Below, piece after piece: positions 10,201 to 18,600 of a stretch of DNA of 23,189 nucleotides. The stretch spans positions 1 to 23,189 of the IMG/VR virus record IMGVR_UViG_3300030106_001920; one strand, 5' to 3'. Source of the DNA: a virus. How positions within the stretch are numbered: the stretch's first letter is position 1; each line of letters starts with the position of its first letter. The notes beneath the pieces were generated by a model, which was given only the letters and a program-made list of their open reading frames with translations, did no database searches and was not told where the DNA came from. A program made the translations under genes and the position numbers.

Positions 10201-13200
10201 GTACATGGGGTCGAATGACAGGTACATTAATAACTGACTATAAAAAACAAGCCAAGACAAAACGTGAACAATTAAAAAAATTAATTAAAGGTTTAAGTTT
10301 AAAAGACAAAAAAGCTTTTGAAAAAATAATTGGTATAAAAATAAAACTTAGCAATTTAGATGAGGTAGCTGTAGCGATACAAAAAGCAAGTATGAAACCT
10401 GCTAACAGAAAAGCAATGGCACAAATAGCAACTATTGAAAATACAGCTAACGCAAACCTTATAACATCTGTTTTAGGTACACCTAAGAAAAACATAGAAA
10501 GAATAGGTATAGGAGATGAATTGCGTAAAGGCGGTAATAGTTTGGCTAAATTTATTGACGGTCAAAAAGAAGCACCTACTGGGCCAGTAGAAAGAAGACA
10601 AATTAGAAAAGTATTTAATCAAGCGTTAAACTTATTGCAACAAAACGAAAAATCGCTTACAATGGCAGATCTACAAGCGTTAGTTTGGTATCCAGAAAAA
10701 CGGTTGTATGATTCTGCAAAACTTAATCAAACAGAGCAAACTACAGGTTATCAAGATAACGAAGCACCTGATTACGCTAATGCTGCTGTTAATTTGGCAC
10801 AACAACTTGGTGTGTCAGATGCTGACATACAAACTACATTACAGGAGGTAGACAATGAACTCAAACGTCAGGCCATTATCAGCACAAGAAGAAGTGAATC
10901 TGGAGAAGGAACAGGAAGAGTTGTACAACGAGATAATATTGAAACAGACGAAGCAACAGGACTCCCCCTCAACGAAGACGGAACAGTTACTATCTACCAC
11001 CACACCGACAAACAATCAGCAGACGCAATCAGAGAGTCCAATCGACTCGAATACACTACAAGAAGTGATCCCTTCTTTACCACTAGAGATACAGCAGATC
11101 TTGGCTATGGTGATACCTCAATTGCAATCAGACTCGACCCTGCTCGACTTAGTGTCGATGATGAATTCCCAGACGGACGAAGAGATTTCAGACTCAACAA
11201 TAGAAAAGCTAGAGAGTCTATTTCAGTAAAAATAGATGAAAATCCAAATGTTCCAGATTTTGCACCGACACAAGATCAAATAAATAAAAGGGCTATAGAT
11301 GGAGTTGTTGAATTAGGTGAACCATACATGGGAGAGTATGGAGATAAAAGTCCAAATGAAGTTGATAAACAATTAAGAGATAAAGCTAAAGATTTATTTT
11401 CAACACCGGCAGCGACACCAGAAGAAGCTGCTGCTGCAAGAGAGAGAATTATTGAAAAAACTAAATTAAGAAGAACAAAAGCATATTTAAAAAAACTAAG
11501 TAGTGAATTTTCTCAACAACAAGTACCTAGTGGTTTTGATGATGCAAGAGGTGGTTTTAATCCTAAAACATTAACTGCATTTTTAAATAAAGAAGCTGAT
11601 ATATCTACGTTTTTTCATGAAACAGCACATTTTATGTTAACTGTTATGGAAGATTTAGTTTTAACAGGACAAGCAACACCAGACATACAAAATGATTTTA
11701 ATGCGTTATTAGATTTTTGGGGTGTAGAAAATGTAGATGCATGGAACAAATTATCATTAGATCAAAAAAGAAAATATCACGAAGCATTTGCATATAATTA
11801 TGAAATTTATTTAACAGAAAAAAAAGCAGCACCGAGTGTTAAGTTGCAAGAAATATTTATAAAATTTGGAGATTATGTACGCAACCTTTATAGATCTATT
11901 GTTGATGATTTAAGTAAAACCTATAAAGAAGAAAATGGTGTAGATTTACCAGTTTTAACTGATGAAGTAAGGGCTGTAATGGATCGCATGATAGCTAGTG
12001 AAGATGCAATATTGCAATCGCAACAAATATACGCAATGAAACCAATGTTTGAAACACAAGAACAAAGTGGTATGGATGATGCCACATGGAACGAATACAC
12101 AAAAGCTATACAAGAAACACAGGATGCTGCTATAGATTCATTAACTAAAGCAAGTATGGGTCAACTTAAATGGCTTAGTAGAAAAGGTAAGTTAATAGAA
12201 AGATTACAAAACAGAGAAACAAGAGAAACTCGTAAAAGAGTAATGGCAGAAGAAACTGTAAAAGCAGAAAATGAACCATTGTATAAATTACAAAAGTTTT
12301 TAAAAACTGGCGAATGGAATAATAAAAAAAATGATCAATTTAAAACAGCACAAACTAGCAAAATAGATATTGATAGTTTAAAAAACCTTATGCCGTTTTA
12401 TGACATGGCATCTGAAATAAAAAAATTAGGTACAGGCAAAAACGGAATGGTTGGTAAAAACGGTATACCAGTACAAATGGTTGCAGAAATGTTTGGTTTT
12501 GATACAGCAATAGATATGGTTAATGGTTTAGTAGATTTAGAACCTATAAAAACTGTTATAAAGGAACGTACAGAACAACGTATGTTAGACGAGTTTAGTA
12601 ATTTAACAGACCCAGAACAACGTGAATTACAAATACAAGAAGCATTGCATAACGAAGCAAGAGCTAGATTTTTAGCTATTGAATTTAAATTTTTAACTAA
12701 GACTATGCAACCAGTACGTTTTCAAGTAGCTGCTGCTAGACAAGTTGCCAGAGATATATTAGCTGACAGAAAAGTTGGTGACATTAGGCCAACAGAATAC
12801 GCTCGTGCAAGTAAAAGAGCAGTTAAAGATGCAGAAAAAGCTATGCGAGAAGGTGATAATTTAAAAGTTATACAAGCAAAAAAAGCAGAGTTATTGCATA
12901 ACCAACTTGCTCGTGAAGCTGCAATAATACAAAAACAATTTAATAAAGCTGAAAAAGATTTTAAAAAGTTTTTTAAAGATACTGATAAAAAAGTTGGTGA
13001 AAAAAAATCTAGAACAGTTGAATTTGTTAACGCAGGTCAAGAAATATTATCAAGGTTTGGGTTAGGCCCAGAATTAGAAGCAGGTGCAACTTTTGTAGAT
13101 AAACTTAAAAATTATGCACCAGATTTATATAATCAATTAGAACCAATAATAACTGAAGCAAAACTATTACCCGGTAGAGATATATCAGACTTAACGTATC

Positions 13201-15551
13201 GAGATTTTAATACGTTAACTGAAATTATGGATTCATTGTGGTATCAATCTAGACGAGATCGACAATTTAAAATTGGTGAAAAATTAGTAGAACTACAAGC
13301 TATAAAAGATGAATTATTGCCACTTATGAGAGAACAAGATGACAGACTTTCTATAGATGCAGGTAAAGGAAAAGAAGCAGGTTTAATACAAAAAACAATA
13401 TTATTTTTAGAAGGACAAAAAGCAAAAGGTAATCGTGTAGAACATTGGGCAGACAGATTAGACGGTAGTGCTGCAAGTCCAAGAATTTTAAGAGGTGATG
13501 GCTTATTAGGTGGCGGTGTGTTTACAACAAAAGAGGGAGATGTAGCAGGGCCATTTACAAGATACATATGGCGAACACTTAAAGATCCACTTACAAAATG
13601 GCGATCAGAAAGGCCAAAATATACAGGACGTTATTTAGACCTATTAAAAGAATTAGATTTTGGATCAGATAAAATTAATGCTTATGAATTTGATGAACCT
13701 TATTTATTCGGTGACAGAACAGGTAGAGGTAAAGTTGAACTGCTAGGAGCATTGTTGCATACAGGAAATTTAAGCAACAAAACAAAATTGTTAGTAGGTA
13801 GAGGTTGGGGAAGTTTAAGAGAAGATGGTTCATTAGATAGCACTAAATGGGATGCATTTGAAAAACGTATGCAAGACGAAGGTTATTTAACAAAAAAAGA
13901 TTATGAATTTATACAAAAAGTATTTGATTTAAACAAAGAATTATTACCTTTAATACAACAATCACATAGAGATGTTTTTGGATATTACTTTAAAGAAATA
14001 GGTACAACTCCTATTGTTAACAGATTTGGAACATTTGAAGGGGGTTATGTACCTGCAAAGCCTGATTATATTTTAAATGAAGATTTAAATTTGAATTTAA
14101 CTTTAGAAGAAGTTAAAGAAGAAATGCGATATTCTGTACCTGCTGTGCCTAGAGGATTTACAAAAGCAAGAACAGAAGTAAACAGACCATTATCTATTAG
14201 TTTATTTGATCAAGCAAAACATTTAGATGATGCATTACGTTTTGCTTATGTACAACCTGCTGTTACAGACTTATTAAAATTATTTAATGATAAAGAATTT
14301 AAATCCGAATTAAATCGTATTGATAGATTTGCATATAAGAATATGCTTATGCCTTGGTTAGAAAATGCAGCAACACAAAGAACATCTATTAAAAAAGATG
14401 GGATGGGAATTGGAAATTTAATTGAATATTTTACAAAAAATACAAGTTTAAATTTTATGTTTGCAAGTTTAAAAAACGCTACACAACAGGTTACTGGTGT
14501 ATTACCTGCTATGTTAAATGTAGAAAAAAAATATATGACAGATGCATTTAAAAGATATACACGCAATCCAATAGAAACTTTAAATGAAGTAGCAGAAATG
14601 TCACCTTTTATGGCAGATCGTCAAATAAATCAAATGTTTGATATACAAAATACTTTGAATGATTTAATTATAAATCCAAATAAATATGGACAAATAAAAA
14701 ATTGGACAAGAAGGCACGGATATTTTTTACAACAAGCATTTCAAAATTATGTAGATAGTTTAGTTTGGATAGCAACATGGAATCAAGTAACAGCTAATGC
14801 ACCAAAAACTATGACACCACAAGAAATACAAGTTGAAGCTATAGCACAAGCAGATGCAAACGTGCGTAAAACACAAGATAGTTTATTACCAGAGGATGTA
14901 GCTGCTTATCAAATAGATACTCCTCTTATTAAAGCTATTGTTCAATTTACAAGTTATTTTAATTCACAGGCTAATTTAAACGCAACACGATATAAAAAAG
15001 TAGTTAAAGAACTCGGATTTAAAAATAGTAGATTTAGTGGTCAAATATTTTATGCATTCTTGTTTGGTTCATTTTTACCTGCTATTGTTTCTGAAGGTAT
15101 ACAAGAAGCTTTTAGTGGTGGTCTAATAGATGAAGACGAAGATGGATATTTAGATGATATTTTAGAATTTATATTTTTTTCAAATGCACGTTATACGTCA
15201 GCTTTTATTCCTACAGGCAGTACATTTTTAATGTTGCCTTTTAATTTATTTGATGACAAACCATACAATGATCGTATAACTATTAGTCCATCAATATCAT
15301 TGATAAATTCTACTGTGCAAGGAACAACAAGATTTTTTATAAATTTAGCTGACCCTAATAAAGAAGTAAAAGGTAATGAAGTAAGAAGCGTTATAACTCT
15401 TATGGGTTTAATAGGTCAAGTACCTACATATCCGTTTGCTAAAGCTATTGGTTTATTACATGATTACAAAAATGGCAGATGGATTCCAAGAGGGCCAATT
15501 GATTTAATTAGAGGTTTAGTGTCTGGTCAAAAAGGTGAAGGCAGAGATTAA
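7239..15551 (+). CDS. Giant polyvalent internal virion protein, gp16-like, with ART-like and HExxH segments
   Basis: A 2770-residue protein in the T7 gp16 position, presumably ejected with the DNA. Segments in order: charged N-terminus; Gly/Ala-rich hydrophobic stretch (about 218-270); 'AYVDAQ ... DIVIPTGEYAAKLANTEF' (about 467-550), a block common in large polyvalent phage proteins; a conserved block with GPKIGNGFFANLYGQFEQLT and MDRWLMRTWGR (about 955-997). A toxin-like segment follows with YHHT at 1253, FFTT at 1279, a GYGD and DDEFPDGRRDF at 1307, resembling ADP-ribosyltransferase-like domains. Next is a zincin-like HETAH at 1460-1464 with HEAFAYNYEIYL from 1514. Coiled-coil-rich region about 1575-1960. 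The C-terminal block (about 2480-2770) matches the usual end of this class. I see no lytic transglycosylase motif of the T7 gp16 type. GGAAGG precedes the start. A second frame is nested at 10855-11229. Confidence 0.8.
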   Translation: MTNIYQQFAKDDEEKKNIIELAPSQNIGTSSEPDYNPYSEITKRDEESRNNIVKANLQAVMKKDPEMVGEGLRLAEEIGLDKSFALDSDEAIKLMRERNRQKRLEDLELAKYSPVLHLKLTDPTFAAIAYDNISDLQGLEKLFDDFKSIPENAAQGWEKGRLNVRRGKIGTMKLYGNTDEELDKELVEINKRLEEIEKDGTGIFEEGFSIIGQYSKTLPDALQIGLYTGAASGVAGAATGPGSIFTAKGGFIVGFLGSMAFDSYAIEGGSMYLDLLEEDLDSQTSRNIATGVGLVNAGFEFIGLGAVAQPIKKALIKETTKQLTKKLTKPTVQTTITNFAKNYFLNNMLAESLTEVAQEATNVLGRDLAVALSDTDLELKISTETGRAEIADRLTTTFIRSMQGMALVGLAGSGPIFIGDLQKVKKAKENEVFLNELSKNASESVLKKRSATEYQNLTQDLGNEKGKPFAYVDAQTVVEVMKQQGITMQDIEQVSPAIANQIKELNKSGALVGQDIVIPTGEYAAKLANTEFDGFLKQHIRWDKDDFSKTERTYFEANREKLYQEAKQITEKTENKNNKFTESVGKIKNNFEKMLLDTGKFRPKDATNAATFYQSYVITQSDRLGITPDEFVEKYPYKVVGPEQTQVLEQQNLKDVKQELDKVKKQYEEHQQNIPPEVPEDERFIAGTETEVTSFDPLAVNKGMTRTKMTEAYAKRRQWEIKNLELINKIEELESEGEIFTQRAVQSKGKPIPAEILELGKLENSFEFAGKTQYATNRDFKLALQQRINDAAKQAKVNLSDFSVETEKHLVQNLLADAEFALKTNPNAVGWYNEKVTKALAVLSKVHPEIATDAQARFAFIWALANTSNGLKVDKNFELAEQAYAYYAQNGVMPVDIGIGDASAAINNNMKLFNRLMEEKGFEEFEQFMKTMHTVKEVEAFTGSTVSGENKTEMVYGAAVMGPKIGNGFFANLYGQFEQLTMDRWLMRTWGRMTGTLITDYKKQAKTKREQLKKLIKGLSLKDKKAFEKIIGIKIKLSNLDEVAVAIQKASMKPANRKAMAQIATIENTANANLITSVLGTPKKNIERIGIGDELRKGGNSLAKFIDGQKEAPTGPVERRQIRKVFNQALNLLQQNEKSLTMADLQALVWYPEKRLYDSAKLNQTEQTTGYQDNEAPDYANAAVNLAQQLGVSDADIQTTLQEVDNELKRQAIISTRRSESGEGTGRVVQRDNIETDEATGLPLNEDGTVTIYHHTDKQSADAIRESNRLEYTTRSDPFFTTRDTADLGYGDTSIAIRLDPARLSVDDEFPDGRRDFRLNNRKARESISVKIDENPNVPDFAPTQDQINKRAIDGVVELGEPYMGEYGDKSPNEVDKQLRDKAKDLFSTPAATPEEAAAARERIIEKTKLRRTKAYLKKLSSEFSQQQVPSGFDDARGGFNPKTLTAFLNKEADISTFFHETAHFMLTVMEDLVLTGQATPDIQNDFNALLDFWGVENVDAWNKLSLDQKRKYHEAFAYNYEIYLTEKKAAPSVKLQEIFIKFGDYVRNLYRSIVDDLSKTYKEENGVDLPVLTDEVRAVMDRMIASEDAILQSQQIYAMKPMFETQEQSGMDDATWNEYTKAIQETQDAAIDSLTKASMGQLKWLSRKGKLIERLQNRETRETRKRVMAEETVKAENEPLYKLQKFLKTGEWNNKKNDQFKTAQTSKIDIDSLKNLMPFYDMASEIKKLGTGKNGMVGKNGIPVQMVAEMFGFDTAIDMVNGLVDLEPIKTVIKERTEQRMLDEFSNLTDPEQRELQIQEALHNEARARFLAIEFKFLTKTMQPVRFQVAAARQVARDILADRKVGDIRPTEYARASKRAVKDAEKAMREGDNLKVIQAKKAELLHNQLAREAAIIQKQFNKAEKDFKKFFKDTDKKVGEKKSRTVEFVNAGQEILSRFGLGPELEAGATFVDKLKNYAPDLYNQLEPIITEAKLLPGRDISDLTYRDFNTLTEIMDSLWYQSRRDRQFKIGEKLVELQAIKDELLPLMREQDDRLSIDAGKGKEAGLIQKTILFLEGQKAKGNRVEHWADRLDGSAASPRILRGDGLLGGGVFTTKEGDVAGPFTRYIWRTLKDPLTKWRSERPKYTGRYLDLLKELDFGSDKINAYEFDEPYLFGDRTGRGKVELLGALLHTGNLSNKTKLLVGRGWGSLREDGSLDSTKWDAFEKRMQDEGYLTKKDYEFIQKVFDLNKELLPLIQQSHRDVFGYYFKEIGTTPIVNRFGTFEGGYVPAKPDYILNEDLNLNLTLEEVKEEMRYSVPAVPRGFTKARTEVNRPLSISLFDQAKHLDDALRFAYVQPAVTDLLKLFNDKEFKSELNRIDRFAYKNMLMPWLENAATQRTSIKKDGMGIGNLIEYFTKNTSLNFMFASLKNATQQVTGVLPAMLNVEKKYMTDAFKRYTRNPIETLNEVAEMSPFMADRQINQMFDIQNTLNDLIINPNKYGQIKNWTRRHGYFLQQAFQNYVDSLVWIATWNQVTANAPKTMTPQEIQVEAIAQADANVRKTQDSLLPEDVAAYQIDTPLIKAIVQFTSYFNSQANLNATRYKKVVKELGFKNSRFSGQIFYAFLFGSFLPAIVSEGIQEAFSGGLIDEDEDGYLDDILEFIFFSNARYTSAFIPTGSTFLMLPFNLFDDKPYNDRITISPSISLINSTVQGTTRFFINLADPNKEVKGNEVRSVITLMGLIGQVPTYPFAKAIGLLHDYKNGRWIPRGPIDLIRGLVSGQKGEGRD
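10843..10849 (+). promoter_or_regulatory. Internal Shine-Dalgarno sequence for the nested frame
   Basis: AGGAGGT lies five bases before the ATG at 10855, deep inside the giant core-protein gene. It is as good as or better than any site in front of the main genes here. In the host frame it is written with CAG GAG for Gln-Glu, whereas this genome mostly uses CAA and GAA, so the sequence looks selected rather than forced by the protein. Confidence 0.65.
10855..11229 (+). CDS. Nested +1-frame gene candidate, acidic 124-residue protein
   Basis: An ATG with a near-ideal AGGAGGT site opens 124 codons in the +1 frame of the giant gene and stops with TAA at 11227. The product has about 21 Asp/Glu against 6 Lys/Arg, is rich in Gln, Ser and Thr, and has a C-terminal half with amphipathic helix patterns (LEIQQILAMVIPQL, LLDLVSMM, STIEKLESLF). 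No family is recognised. In the host frame over this span all eight Leu codons are CTC or CTT and all eight Ile codons ATC or ATT, although TTA and ATA dominate elsewhere, while Arg, Gly, Ala and Thr still favour A-ending codons. That is what avoidance of stops in the nested frame would produce. GC rises to about 44% over 10861-11220, against about 31% over 11221-11400. The alternative is a toxin-like segment acquired from a donor with other codon habits. Confidence 0.6.
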   Translation: MNSNVRPLSAQEEVNLEKEQEELYNEIILKQTKQQDSPSTKTEQLLSTTTPTNNQQTQSESPIDSNTLQEVIPSLPLEIQQILAMVIPQLQSDSTLLDLVSMMNSQTDEEISDSTIEKLESLFQ

Positions 15552-15553
15552 AG

Positions 15554-15566
15554 GTGTGACCGTAAA
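15554..15566 (+). promoter_or_regulatory. Promoter-like repeated motif, copy 2
   Basis: GTGTGACCGTAAA, differing at one base from the copy at 4225, sits three bases after the stop of the giant core-protein gene in the 63-base gap before the tail fiber. The position equals that of T7 promoter phi17. AATAGT follows seven to eight bases downstream. The gap also reads as a 19-codon GTG-initiated frame (15556-15615), which I do not favour as a gene. Confidence 0.4.
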
Positions 15567-15614
15567 GCAAAGAATAGTTGGTAATCTGAATAAGATAGTG
15601 AAAAAGTCTAGTTA

Positions 15615-18600
15615 ATGACGATAAATTCGACTACACGAAAAACTAATAACCTAGTTGGTAATGGTAATACTGCTACATATCCTTTTGCTTTTAAAGTTTT
15701 TACAGATGCAGATGTAGTTGTAAAAAAATTAGAAGTTAGTACAAGTATAGAAACTACGTTAACTCTTGGTGCAAACAATGATTATATAGTTACTTTAAAC
15801 TCAGACCAAAACGGAAATCCCGGTGGAAGTATAACTTTAAAATCAGGTGGAAATAATCAAAACTTAGCAAGTGGATTTCAAATTGTTATTACATCTGCTG
15901 TAGAGCCATTACAAGGAACAGATCTTACAAACCAAGGTGGATTTTTTCCAGAAGTTATTAACGATGCATTAGATAAAGCAATAGTGTTGCACCAGCAACA
16001 ACAAGACGAATTAGATAGATCTATTAAATTTTCATTAACCAATACTATTGGTAGTTTAGAAATTACAGAAAATGCTAACGCTCGTAAAAACAGAGTTTTA
16101 GGTTTTGATAATCTAGGTGAGTTTGAAGTATTAAAAGAACTGGGAACATACCGTGGAAACTGGGCTGCCAGTACCGCATATGCTGTAAGAGATCTTGTAA
16201 AAGATACATCGACAGGGAATATTTTCTTTTGTAATACAGCACATACATCATCTGGTTCTCAACCATTAACAACTAATACTAATTCTGCAAATTGGGATTT
16301 AATTGTAGACGCAGCAACAGCAACAACACAAGCAAACATCGCAACGACACAGGCTACAGCAGCAGCCAATTCTGCAGCAGCAGCATTAACTTCTAAAAAT
16401 GCAGCAGCAACATCTGAAACAAATGCTGCAAGCTCTGCATCAACTGCAAACACACACAAGAATGACGCACAAACTGCTAAGACAGCAGCAGAGACAGCTA
16501 AGACTGCTGCGGAAACTGCACAAACAGCAGCCGAAGCAGCATTAGATTCTTTTGATGATAGATATTTAGGTGCTAAAGCAAATAATCCAACAGTTGATAA
16601 TGACGGCAATGCACTAATAGACGGAGCGTTATATTTTAATACGACAGTAAATAGAATGAGGGTCTATGACCTTGGTAATACTACTTGGTTAGAAGTAACA
16701 ATTGTCGGATCAGATCTTACTAATACAAATACAGTTGCAGGGGCAATTAGCAATGTTAATGCTGTTGGTGGTTCTATAGCAAACGTAAATACAGTCGCAA
16801 CTAATATTAATAACGTAAATACAGTTGCAGCAGATATAGCCAAAGTAGTAAAAGTAGCTGATGATTTAAATGAAACAGTATCTGAAATAGAAGTAGCAGC
16901 AGCAGATTTACAAGAAACCACTTCAGAAATAGATACTGTTGCAAACAGCATTGCAAACGTAGATTTAGTTGGACAAAATATTGGTAATATAAATGCATTA
17001 GGTCAGGTATTAGCAGGTCAAACAACGTTTACTATTACAGTACAAAATGTAGGAGGGTCCAATTATTTCTTTGTAGATAGTGTCCAAGCACCAACATTAA
17101 ATTTAATTAGAGGTTATACATATATATTTGATCAATCTAATAATACAAATAATAATCATCCATTAGCTTTTAAAGATGCAAGCGGTAATGCATATACAAC
17201 TGGCGTAACATCTAATGGACAAGCAGGTCAGGCAAATGCAAATGTAACTTTTGTTGTACCTTCAAATGCACCTAGCTCATTACGTTATTACTGCACAGTA
17301 CATGGTAATAACATGGGTAATACCATTGCTGTTGGCGATGACAATATTGGTGTAGTAGCAGGGTCAATATCTAATGTAAATACAGTTGGCGGTGCAATTG
17401 CAAACGTTAATAACGTTGGTAATAATATTGCAAACGTCAACACAGTTGCTACAGGATTAGCAGGTGTAAATGCTTTTGCAGAAAGATATAGAGTTGGGTC
17501 AACAAATCCAACTTCTAATAATGATAATGGCGATTTATTTTATAATACAAATTTAGGAAAATTACTTGTATATAACGCAACTACTAGTGCGTGGGAAGAA
17601 ACACAAACTATTGGTAATTTCTTTATAAATACTATTAGCCAGTTTTCTGGTACTGGTGGTAATAGTGCAACATTTAATGGTGCTGCATACAAATTTACTT
17701 TAAGCAATGCAGGTCAATTTGCACAACAAATGTTGGTAAGCATTAATGGTGTTGTTCAGAAACCAAATGCAGGCACAGGTCAACCGTCAGAAGGTTTTGC
17801 ATTAGATGGTAGTGAAATTGTATTTAGCTCTGCCCCTCCTACTGGTGCTGATTATTTTATAGTTACTATTGGGGCAACAGTTAGTATTGGTACTCCAAGT
17901 AATGGAACGGTAACACCTGCTAGTTTTGCAAACGGTACATCTAATAATAACGGTAAATTTTTAAGAGCTAATAATGGTGGTGTACCAAGTTTTGAAACTG
18001 TTAATACAGATTTATTATCTGACGGATCACCGCAGCTAGGCGGTGCATTAGACACTAATGGACATGATGTTGCATTTAAAAATGCTGCTAATAATGCAAC
18101 TAAAATATTATTTGATGCTAGTCAAGATCAACTAGAATTTGCTGATAGTGCATCAATTACATTTGGTGATCATCCGAGTACTGGTGATTACAATATTTCT
18201 TATGTCAATGGTTCTGATTTTACTATTCTTGGAATGGCTGGTGGTTCTGGTGATTTAATACTTGGAACTTTTGCTTCTGGTACAATTACAAAAAGCTTAG
18301 CTTCTAAAAGAAGTAACAATGAAATTGAACTCTACTATGGTGGCAACAAAAAGTTTGAGACTACAAATGCTGGCTGTACGTTAACAGGTAGCTTAACAGG
18401 TACAGGACATGTATATTTACCAGATGGCGGTAAGTTTGTATCTGGTGCTAATCAAGACATACAAATTTATCACGACTCGGTTAACAATAAAAACAAAATT
18501 GAAACTACTGCTGGTGGCAACCTTGACATAGGTAGTACAAATAATGCTGACGTACAAATAAAAACAAATAATGTTAATAGGTTTAATTTTGGTGCAGGTG

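Noticed and set aside
13244-13567. Minus-strand open frame of 107 codons inside the giant gene (also 14246-14566, 9248-9520, 10238-10495)
   Set aside because: These lie antisense in the strongly coding giant gene, have low-complexity Leu/Phe/Ser-rich products, and I see no ribosome binding site or family motif. They are explained by the host codon pattern.
15556-15615. GTG-initiated 19-codon basic frame before the tail fiber
   Set aside because: The start lies in the repeated promoter-like motif, there is no properly spaced ribosome binding site, and the equivalent gap at 4225 has a stop directly after GTG, so the repeat is better read as a non-coding signal.
16259-16609. Minus-strand 116-codon Ala/Val-rich frame
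   Set aside because: It is the complement of the Ala-rich coiled-coil stalk (GCA and ACA codons) of the tail fiber, which keeps the antisense frame open automatically.
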